Positions 22,722-29,095 of a stretch of 35,721 bases of DNA are shown in pieces. This DNA comes from Atopobiaceae bacterium. GTDB taxonomy: Bacteria; Actinomycetota; Coriobacteriia; Coriobacteriales; Atopobiaceae. The translations under genes were made by a program, and so were the position numbers. Under the pieces are notes generated by a model. That model did not search any database. It was not told the origin of the DNA and worked only from the letters and a program-made list of their open reading frames with translations. How positions within the stretch are numbered: the stretch's first letter is position 1; each line of letters opens with the position of its first letter. The stretch lies in contig JAFWKQ010000010.1 of the NCBI GenBank assembly GCA_017545665.1, positions 1 through 35,721 on the forward strand, in the 5' to 3' direction.

Positions 22722-24128
22722 ATGAAAAACTACTACACGAGCGCACATCTTATTAAGGTTAAGCGCAAGGGCGGGGACGCTTGGCAAGGTGTACTAAGGC
22801 ACCAACAACCAAACCCTAACTATGTGCCAGACCCGCGCGAGCCAATGCAGCAGCGCAAGAACCTAGGCAGAAAACCAAACCCTAACTATGTGCCAGACCC
22901 GCGCGAGCCAAGCCAGCGCAACAAGCACATAACGAAGGACGTTAGAAAGACGTTTCCCCCAGATCTGGTAAAGACGAAGACGCAAGCGAATGCGGCGCTA
23001 ACGGCATGGCACGCCCAAAAGGAGCAGGAGCACGCCACCCCAGACGCTAGCATGTGCGTTTCTGACTATGTGGAGCAATACATAGCCAGCCGCGAGCGAA
23101 TGGGCACAATCACGCCCAGCACGTCACGCGATTACAGGGGCGTTAGTCGCTATCTGAAATACGGCGGGGATAGGGCAATAGCACACATAGCCCTAAGAGA
23201 TCTAACGCCCAGGGACGTTGAATTGTGGGAAGGTGCATTATTGGCAAAGGGGTTAAGCGGCACCACGACGCTTAAGGCGCACAGGCTTATAAAGCTGGTA
23301 TGCAGGTATGCGTTTGAGATCGGGGACGTACCCGTAACGCCAGTGAGGGGATTTAAGGCACCGTCACTATCCGTTGGCAAGCCTAACGCGCTGGATGCCG
23401 AAGGCAGAAAAAAGTTAATGATAGAGCTAGCGCAGATGGAGCCAGAACCCGTAACCATTGCGGCATACCTGGCGCTATACCTTGGGTTAAGACGCGGCGA
23501 GATATGCGCACTCACATGGGGCAACGTTGACTTAGAGGGCGTGCATTGGCAGGACGCAAACGAACAGGGCGCAAAGATACGCATATCACAGGCTTTCGGC
23601 ATGGCAAAGGGCGGGCAGTACCTTAAGGAGCCGAAGACGGCCAGCGGGCGGCGTGTTGTTTCCATAACGGGCGGATTGCGTGACGTGCTAGAGGAATACC
23701 GTAAAAGGAAGTGGGCACAATGGTGCGATGCCATGCAACGGCTTGAGATTGTGCCAACAAGGGCGGCGTTCGACCAACTATTTGTGATTGGGCATCTTGA
23801 CGGCACACCCTACAATATCGACCTGCTTTCGCATCACTGGATAGAGCTTGCAAAGCGTCTCAAACTCAAAGGCACCGAGGGGAAGCGCGTAACCCTGCAC
23901 GATCTAAGGCATACGTTTGCCACAAGCGCAGTAACCAGGGGCGGGGACGTTGCGAGCGTTTCGGCAAACCTTGGACATGCGCAGGTATCCACGACTCTAA
24001 ACATGTATACGAGCCGCGACACGGCGGCACAACGCGAGACAAACGCTTTGGTTGCAAGCGACCTGGACAACGCCCAGGCAGGCAAGGTGTTGCCATTCAA
24101 TAGACAGGCCACAGGCACCGAGGGCTAG
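22722..24128 (+). CDS. int: Tyrosine recombinase, likely the element integrase
   Basis: A 468-residue phage-type integrase, start chosen at 22722 because GGGGGGCAGACC precedes it; an upstream GTG/ATG extension (22647) would run over the palindrome. The N-terminal arm-binding region is unusual. It carries two copies of PNPNYVPDPREP, 22 residues apart (38-bp identical DNA at 22807-22844 and 22873-22910). A SAM-like core-binding domain (SDYVEQYIAS...) follows, then the catalytic domain: Arg in LGLRRGEICAL (about 256), HDLRHTFAT (about 391-399), LGHAQVSTT, and Tyr429 in NMYTS. All catalytic residues are visible, so it should be active. Located next to attL as expected for the gene driving integration at tRNA-Leu. 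Confidence 0.93.
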   Translation: MKNYYTSAHLIKVKRKGGDAWQGVLRHQQPNPNYVPDPREPMQQRKNLGRKPNPNYVPDPREPSQRNKHITKDVRKTFPPDLVKTKTQANAALTAWHAQKEQEHATPDASMCVSDYVEQYIASRERMGTITPSTSRDYRGVSRYLKYGGDRAIAHIALRDLTPRDVELWEGALLAKGLSGTTTLKAHRLIKLVCRYAFEIGDVPVTPVRGFKAPSLSVGKPNALDAEGRKKLMIELAQMEPEPVTIAAYLALYLGLRRGEICALTWGNVDLEGVHWQDANEQGAKIRISQAFGMAKGGQYLKEPKTASGRRVVSITGGLRDVLEEYRKRKWAQWCDAMQRLEIVPTRAAFDQLFVIGHLDGTPYNIDLLSHHWIELAKRLKLKGTEGKRVTLHDLRHTFATSAVTRGGDVASVSANLGHAQVSTTLNMYTSRDTAAQRETNALVASDLDNAQAGKVLPFNRQATGTEG

Positions 24129-24205
24129 GGGAGGACATGGGCAAACGCTATATGTTGTCTACCCAGTGTGGGGCGTGGGAAATTTTGAAACTCTCCCACC
24201 GTCTC

Positions 24206-24454
24206 TATAGTATCATAGTGTGTCAAATGTGGCAAGTATGCATAAAATACCTAATGCGCCTGATAACTGGTTTTATGTAAAGTAAATAGTGCATAAAATC
24301 GGGCTGTAAATGAATAATCGCAGGTAGACGGCCTGTTTGAGAATCGCGCACGGCGTTTCATGGGGCATAATGTACCAAATGTGTATTCTATTTGGATTAA
24401 TAGACTACATATATAATGCACATTTGACACACTAGACACAAGCATGATACTATA
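24206..24454. promoter_or_regulatory. Split inverted repeat and promoter in the 398-bp gap after int
   Basis: AGTGTGTCAAATGTG (24217-24231) is the exact complement of 24419-24433, and TATAGTATCAT (24206-24216) of 24444-24454. The two blocks are adjacent on the left but 10 bp apart on the right. On the right they form a good promoter: TTGACA (24424-24429), 18 bp, TACTAT (24448-24453), reading into the ribbon-helix-helix gene. The left copy has only an 8-bp spacer and is not a normal promoter. The rest of the gap is AT-rich and contains one copy of a 22-bp direct repeat (24311-24332, partner at 28685-28706). Confidence 0.65.
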
Positions 24455-24526
24455 AGGAAGGTGGAAGAGGCCGAAAATTTGCCAGCCACCAAACCGAACC
24501 AGAACAAAGAGGGGAGATCTAGAGAC

Positions 24527-24718
24527 ATGGCAGAGGCACGCAAGAAGTTCAACTTATCGCTCACGGCGGACGCACAAGTCTGGCTAGAGTTCGAGGCCGC
24601 GCGGCGCGGCACGTCCGTCACTGGATGCATTAACGAGGCGATCATTGAGCAGCGCGACAACGCGCCGGAAAACGTGCGCGAGGTGTTCAAAGCGTTCCTG
24701 GCAACGCGGGAGAAATGA
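24527..24718 (+). CDS. Small ribbon-helix-helix (CopG-like) DNA-binding protein
   Basis: A 63-residue protein, ARKKFNLSLTADAQVW as the strand and LEFEAARRGTSVTGCINEAI as two helices with a turn at RGTSV, the pattern of CopG/Arc ribbon-helix-helix proteins. These bind DNA as dimers and control plasmid copy number or partition. The ATG at 24527 follows GAGGGG at about 11 bp; a GTG at 24461 in frame is directly next to AAGGAAG and less likely. It is driven by the promoter at 24424-24453 and may bind the inverted repeat around it. Fifteen bases separate it from the next gene. Confidence 0.75.
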   Translation: MAEARKKFNLSLTADAQVWLEFEAARRGTSVTGCINEAIIEQRDNAPENVREVFKAFLATREK

Positions 24719-24733
24719 GATAGGTTAGCACCA

Positions 24734-25114
24734 ATGGAAGCGACAAAACAAACTACCAGACAACTAACTCTTATCGAGGGGAACACTAAGCCTATACCAG
24801 ACCGAATAATAAGCACAGAGTTAGAAGACGAATTGAAATATAAACGCGGTGTTGACGTACCGCAAACGGTGTTTGATGTGTGGGATCTCTTACGGAATAC
24901 ATGCCAGACAGGATATAACCTGATGCGGCGGGGTGGATATACCCTAGACAACACAACGGAAGCAGAGTTAAAAGACTTGCAAGGCATCATAGAGATATGC
25001 GACAAACACAGAACAGCCAACTACCCAAAAAGCAAGCGGGCGTTACTCGTATATCTGGAAAAACAGGGCGTCACAGTCTCAAAGCGCGAATTAGATTACT
25101 TCTATGACGAATAA
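24734..25114 (+). CDS. Hypothetical element protein
   Basis: A 126-residue, charged, soluble protein I do not recognise. It has no signal peptide, membrane span or obvious catalytic motif. The C-terminal part (about 75-126) is helical, ending ELDYFYDE. It lies directly after the ribbon-helix-helix gene and before the iterons, so a role in replication or its control is possible. Codons such as ATA, AGA and TTA are common, unlike the chromosomal flanks. No strong ribosome site is seen before the ATG (TAGGTTAGCACC), so coupling to the upstream gene is likely. Confidence 0.65.
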   Translation: MEATKQTTRQLTLIEGNTKPIPDRIISTELEDELKYKRGVDVPQTVFDVWDLLRNTCQTGYNLMRRGGYTLDNTTEAELKDLQGIIEICDKHRTANYPKSKRALLVYLEKQGVTVSKRELDYFYDE

Positions 25115-25211
25115 CAGCGTCCAGATTGAACCCATAATCTAAGACGCGCTATGTTGAAAAGTGAAAGCCAAAAGTATTTAGGGGGTATGCAGGTGCCTAC
25201 TCTAAGTTTTC

Positions 25212-25303
25212 AAGGGTATACGCGGGCGTAACCAAAGGGTATACGCGGGCGTAACCAAAGGGTATACGTGGACGTAACCAAAGGGTATACGTGGATGTTA
25301 CCC
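25212..25303. repeat. Four 23-bp iterons (putative replication origin)
   Basis: AAGGGTATACGCGGGCGTAACC-type units start at 25212, 25235, 25258 and 25281, each exactly 23 bp. The first two are identical, the third changes GCGGGC to GTGGAC, and the fourth ends GGATGTTACCC. A partial unit (GGGGGTATGC) is at 25181. An AT-rich stretch follows (25304-25335). This is the layout of an iteron plasmid origin; no other function suits a gene-free, regularly phased array in a mobile element as well. Confidence 0.85.
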
Positions 25304-25346
25304 CCTATAGACCTTTAGATTTTTAAGAAGAAAAGACGCGTGCGGC

Positions 25347-25387
25347 AAAGGGTATACAAACGCGTATACCCTAATTAAAGGGTGTAC
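25347..25387. promoter_or_regulatory. Inverted-repeat operator related to the iterons
   Basis: AGGGTATAC (25349-25357) and GTATACCCT (25364-25372) form an inverted pair, followed by a further half-site, AAAGGGTGTAC (25377-25387). The half-site is the conserved start of the iteron. In iteron plasmids, the initiator represses its own gene at such an operator, upstream of rep. Confidence 0.65.
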
Positions 25388-25443
25388 AGCTATATAACCC
25401 AAAAGGGACAACATTAAGACCGTTGGGCAGAACGGACGAACCA

Positions 25444-26010
25444 ATGAAAGATAAAGAGACGGAATCGGGACGCGCTACCGACATAACCCGTGATCTGGAT
25501 TCTATCTATGAAGTTGTATTGTGGCGTGCTGGATTATTGGGAGAGGAAAGCCCAGAAGAACGGCGAAGCAGTTTTACGGACGAGCGGCACCCGTTGGCAT
25601 GCTATCGAGAGCCAAACGTTTTAGACCAAGATTATTTGATGGACATAGCGCGACGGCTAGAAATGGCATACAGACGAATACAGACGGACAACGATTTAGA
25701 CACGCGGGCAGATCTAGCCGCGTTCCTAGACGTTGGGAAGAACGAGCCGAGGGAATGGGCAAATCACCCGGAGAGAGTAGGCACCCATAAAGTTGCGCGT
25801 ATCTGCGAACTATCAGGACTCACGCTTGAAGAATTACGTTATGGATCCAGTGGGACAATAAGCGAGGGTGACGGCCTACCGCGTTTCACGGCAAGGGAAC
25901 TAATCACTTTTTACGATTTACTCAGCGACGAACAGCAAGCAGTTATCACGCGCATGGTTTACGAAATGGAGCTAGCAAACCGTATGCGCTCAGTGTATGC
26001 GGGCGATTGA
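25444..26010 (+). CDS. Cro/CI-like helix-turn-helix regulator
   Basis: A protein of about 188 residues. The start is uncertain: ATG 25444 is used, and an in-frame TTG at 25423 would add seven residues; neither has a strong ribosome site. The central part, TRADLAAFLDVGKNEPREW, then VARICELSGLTLEELRYG, has the shape of an XRE/Cro-type helix-turn-helix with its closing helix. The C-terminal segment (ARELITFYDLLSDEQQAVIT...) resembles dimerisation tails of phage-type repressors. It sits straight after the iteron operator, so it is either the regulator of replication or, less likely, an unusual initiator. Confidence 0.6.
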   Translation: MKDKETESGRATDITRDLDSIYEVVLWRAGLLGEESPEERRSSFTDERHPLACYREPNVLDQDYLMDIARRLEMAYRRIQTDNDLDTRADLAAFLDVGKNEPREWANHPERVGTHKVARICELSGLTLEELRYGSSGTISEGDGLPRFTARELITFYDLLSDEQQAVITRMVYEMELANRMRSVYAGD

Positions 26011-26303
26011 TTGTTGTAGAGCGTGGCGAATTTGTGAACCCACAAGGATTTAGAAAAAAGTCTAGTAAGGGATGTTCCCGCAATAAAGATGCAAGATACG
26101 GGATGCAATTAACCACACGTCCAGACACTTTCAATTATTCCCGAAGAGCACGACAAAATGAGGGATGCTAGAGGGCTTATCACGCCATGACCTGCACAAA
26201 CTCCATTGTCTTAATTCTGCTAATCTGGCCTAGAAAGTACAAAGGCGGCGCAGTAATCGAGCCGCTAAGCCGCACAAAACAACAAAGCTGGACGGGGGCA
26301 GAC

Positions 26304-26489
26304 ATGCAGCAGACGGCCACAAACACACAGTCTTTATTGATGAACGCGAAAGAAGCAGCAAGCATTACGGGGCTAAGCAGCCGCACCATTGTACGCATGT
26401 GTGACAGTGGGGAATTGCCAGCCGTAAAGCTAGGCAATTCATGGCGTATCAACCGCGAAAAATTCATGCAGCTTATAGGCTTGAAGTAG
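26304..26489 (+). CDS. xis: Excisionase-family (MerR-like) DNA-binding protein
   Basis: A 61-residue protein with LLMNAKEAASITGLSSRTIVRMCDSGELPAVKLGNSWRINREKF split over one helix-turn-helix and wing; this is the pattern of the excisionase/helix-turn-helix-17 family. The ATG at 26304 follows GGGGGCAGAC, the same ribosome-site sequence as the integrase; a longer ORF from 26187 has none. It could direct excision with one of the two recombinases or act as a regulator. It forms a tight run with the winged-helix gene (11-bp gap) and the second recombinase. The 26011-26303 gap before it shows no other gene. The symbol is tentative. Confidence 0.75.
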   Translation: MQQTATNTQSLLMNAKEAASITGLSSRTIVRMCDSGELPAVKLGNSWRINREKFMQLIGLK

Positions 26490-26500
26490 CCTAACCCACA

Positions 26501-26944
26501 ATGGCAACGCAACAGCAGAAGAAGCCGCCATTTAAAAAGGCGTATGCAGCCGCAGCGCGAAAGCTAATAGAGTCCGATGTATCAGCTAAAGAGCGGATAG
26601 TTTACGACGCGCTTACACGAATGAGCGAGCTAAAAGGACGTGGTTATACATGCAGCCGCGCACAAAAGGAAATAGCAGAGGAAACGGGATTAACCGAGGG
26701 TTATGTAAAAGCGCTGGTTAATCGCCTTAGAAAGCGCCATTTCTTTTGGAATGGTACAGAGGTGCCAGTTATTGAATTGCTGCAACCTGGAAGCAGGGGC
26801 CACACATCCATATACCGGGACAACCTAACGGCATGGGTTCATAACCCAGGCAAAGATCCTATGCAGTACCTTTATGGTCAGGAAGCCGAGCGGTACGAAC
26901 CAGGCACAGCAGCTAGCGCAGGTGAATACACATGTCGGTTCTGA
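26501..26944 (+). CDS. Winged-helix protein, candidate replication protein
   Basis: A 147-residue basic protein. Residues 25-85 (SDVSAKERIVYDALTRM... CSRAQKEIAEETGLTEGYVKALVNRLRKR) form a clear winged helix-turn-helix of the kind found in RepA-like and phage replisome-organiser proteins, followed by a beta wing (FFWNGTEVPVIEL). There is no ATPase or nuclease motif. No ribosome site of note precedes ATG 26501. Its last 13 bases overlap the start of the second recombinase, so translation of the two is coupled. A replication or regulatory role is inferred from fold and context only. Confidence 0.6.
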   Translation: MATQQQKKPPFKKAYAAAARKLIESDVSAKERIVYDALTRMSELKGRGYTCSRAQKEIAEETGLTEGYVKALVNRLRKRHFFWNGTEVPVIELLQPGSRGHTSIYRDNLTAWVHNPGKDPMQYLYGQEAERYEPGTAASAGEYTCRF

Positions 26945-28098
26945 TACACCACAAGGAAGACGGCACGCCATACGCGCGGCTGTATCTTGGAAGGGACGAA
27001 CACGGCAAGGCCATACGACCTTACAAAGAGTTCCCGAACATGACGGACGAAGAAGCCGTACAAGCCGCCGATACCTGGAAACGTGAGCAGGAACGAAAGC
27101 GCAGCGCAGAAGGGCTAACCACAGCGCAAGCACTAAGCGAATACGTAGATCATTTGGAAGCGTTGGGGAACAGCCATAACACCACGCGCAATTACAGACA
27201 TTTCACAAACTGCTATCTGCTAGATCTAAGCCGCAAGCCAATAGCGGAAGTAACGACGCAAGACCTGGACGGCAATTTCCAAACGTTGCTAACAGTTGGC
27301 ACGAAGCAAGGCGGCAAGCTATCAGGCAAGACGGTACAGACCTACCGTGCTTTTCTACAAGGTGCCTGGAAAGTATTTGTTAGACACGGAATCGTTACCA
27401 ACAACGTTGTTCGCGACACAATGCGCGTACAGGCCACACAGCTAGAAGCGCGGGCGCTTGACGAGATGGACGCGCAAAAGCTAATGAAAGCCATAAAGAG
27501 AGATCTAGACGCGTTCCCAGCACAAGACGATACAAAGGCCATAAAGCAGCGCATAAAGGCGCTAGCAATCCTATTAGCGCTATTCACAGGCGCACGCGTT
27601 GGTGAGGTCGCCGCGCTACGCATAAGGGACGTGAGCCACACGACCAACCGAATAACGATTAGCGGAAACGTCGTTATAGCCAATGGCATGCCCATGCGAC
27701 AGGAAAAGACTAAAGGCAAGCGCACAAGGGCGGTAACGATAGACCCCTACGTTTCAGAGGTGCTAAAGAAGCATGGAGCATGGTTACAGGGCATAATTGC
27801 CACATACGGCAAGAACACGCCCATATGCACCATAGACGGCGAGCACATGCGGCCGTCTTTCCTATCGCAAGGATTTACGGCCTACCGCAAAGCGTTGGGG
27901 CTTGATGCGGGCGCAACGTTCCACTCGCTCAGGCACACACACGCCACAATGCTATTGCACCAGGGCGTTAACCCTCGAATAATTCAAGAGCGCCTAGGAC
28001 ATGCGGACGTGAGCACGACGCTAGGAATATACGGCCACGTCATGCCTACCAACGACCTAGAAGCCGCAAAGACGTTTAGCAATAGCATCATGTATTAA
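26932..28098 (+). CDS. Second tyrosine recombinase
   Basis: A 388-residue phage-integrase-family protein, distinct from the 468-residue one. An N-terminal AP2/arm-type domain (KEDGTPYARLYLGRDEHG) is followed by a core-binding domain (TTAQALSEYVDHLEALGNS...). The catalytic domain has Arg in FTGARVGEVAALRIRDV (about 223), Lys near EKTKGKRTR, HSLRHTHAT, RLGHADVSTT and Tyr in LGIYGHV (about 366). All catalytic residues are present. It overlaps the winged-helix gene by 13 bp. It is in mid-element, 1.1 kb from attR. Possible roles are plasmid dimer resolution, excision, or a captured second integrase. Confidence 0.92.
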   Translation: MSVLIHHKEDGTPYARLYLGRDEHGKAIRPYKEFPNMTDEEAVQAADTWKREQERKRSAEGLTTAQALSEYVDHLEALGNSHNTTRNYRHFTNCYLLDLSRKPIAEVTTQDLDGNFQTLLTVGTKQGGKLSGKTVQTYRAFLQGAWKVFVRHGIVTNNVVRDTMRVQATQLEARALDEMDAQKLMKAIKRDLDAFPAQDDTKAIKQRIKALAILLALFTGARVGEVAALRIRDVSHTTNRITISGNVVIANGMPMRQEKTKGKRTRAVTIDPYVSEVLKKHGAWLQGIIATYGKNTPICTIDGEHMRPSFLSQGFTAYRKALGLDAGATFHSLRHTHATMLLHQGVNPRIIQERLGHADVSTTLGIYGHVMPTNDLEAAKTFSNSIMY

Positions 28099-28244
28099 AC
28101 AATGGCGCAATGCCAATATGTGCCAATGGATTCTAAGCAGTAGAAAAGGAGCGGGGAATAGAGCAGGAAAACACGCATAAATTGAAGCGGGCAAATAAAG
28201 CGGTGATAACAACTAATTGTATCCATAAGGGGAGATGATGCGAG

Positions 28245-28478
28245 ATGTTGTCTTGGACAGGCGAGCAGATGAAAGAAGAACACGACGCACTATCGAGAGT
28301 GTACGCAAGCGCATTGCAAACCGCACAAGATCTAGTTAGCTTTATGAACGACTACCGCATTACGGAAGAAGCCGCCAGAAAGCTAGAAGACGCTGCAAAC
28401 CATATAAGCAAAGCGGAAGCGTTGATAGTGGAAGCTGGACGGCTGCAACAGGACGCAGCGAGCGAAGACGGCAAGTAG
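28245..28478 (+). CDS. Small helical hypothetical protein
   Basis: A 77-residue acidic protein predicted to be nearly all helix (EEHDALSRVYASALQTAQ, EEAARKLEDAANHISKAEAL). AAGGGGAG lies about ten bases before ATG 28245. There is no known domain. It is eight bases before the next small gene and they form a pair. Both resemble one another in size and helical character, so they could form a heteromeric bundle. No function can be assigned. Confidence 0.6.
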   Translation: MLSWTGEQMKEEHDALSRVYASALQTAQDLVSFMNDYRITEEAARKLEDAANHISKAEALIVEAGRLQQDAASEDGK

Positions 28479-28486
28479 GTCAGGAC

Positions 28487-28687
28487 ATGAACGCAACGAC
28501 CAATAACCAACTCAAGGTAATCTCTTTAGGTCTTGAAAAACTCAGCAAGGCAACGCGCACGATTGAGGAAAGATTTAACGCCAACACAAAAGTACGGCAA
28601 GATCTACATAGCGCCACGTTTCACATAGGCATAGCGCTTAAGGCGATTAAGCGAGCGGCACACGAACTAGAGGACGCAACCATTTGA
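28487..28687 (+). CDS. Small helical hypothetical protein
   Basis: A 66-residue protein with two amphipathic helices (KVISLGLEKLSKATRTIEER and GIALKAIKRAAHELEDA), preceded by AGGTCAGGAC. Paired with the gene at 28245 and last gene of the element before its right end. It is followed by the second copy of the 22-bp direct repeat (28685-28706), which overlaps its stop codon. Unknown function. Confidence 0.55.
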   Translation: MNATTNNQLKVISLGLEKLSKATRTIEERFNANTKVRQDLHSATFHIGIALKAIKRAAHELEDATI

Positions 28688-28706
28688 ATAACAGCAGGTA
28701 GACGGC
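28685..28706. repeat. 22-bp direct repeat, second copy
   Basis: Matches 24311-24332 with two mismatches (TGAATAA then GCAGGTAGACGGC). The copies are 4.4 kb apart in the same orientation. The 28707-29189 stretch beyond holds no gene that I can support, only a GGGG/CCCC hairpin near 28850 and the terminator at 28955. Confidence 0.6.
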
Positions 28707-28954
28707 TTACCATGAGCGAGTCTAACGGGCGTTCAGGGTTGCGCACGACCTAAAACCCATGACAAAGCGCACAGATTCATACGCACCATACGCTAATGCC
28801 GACAAAACACAGCCGTTTTACAGGCCATACCCGCCACTACCCCCAAACACCCCCTTTTAAAGAGGGGACAGGCAACGCGGGGGAAGTTCCGACTCTGTTT
28901 CTTTTTTTCCCTAAATTCGGGATACTTTGAAACCATGCTATGCTAGATATACCG

Positions 28955-28987
28955 CGCCCACGTCTGCCCACGTGGGCGTTTCTCTTT
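28955..28987 (+). terminator. Rho-independent terminator at the right end of the element
   Basis: CGCCCACG (28955-28962) pairs with CGTGGGCG (28971-28978), followed by TTTCTCTTT. It would end plus-strand transcription of the element before the tRNA-Leu gene. Confidence 0.75.
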
Positions 28988-29095
28988 CCTGGGCGTTGGA
29001 GCTATCCCCAGGCATACCCATAACCCCCGAACAACGAACGACGAATGCCGGCATACCCGCGAGAGTGCACACGCGTTCCCTTTTGCGGGATGCGG

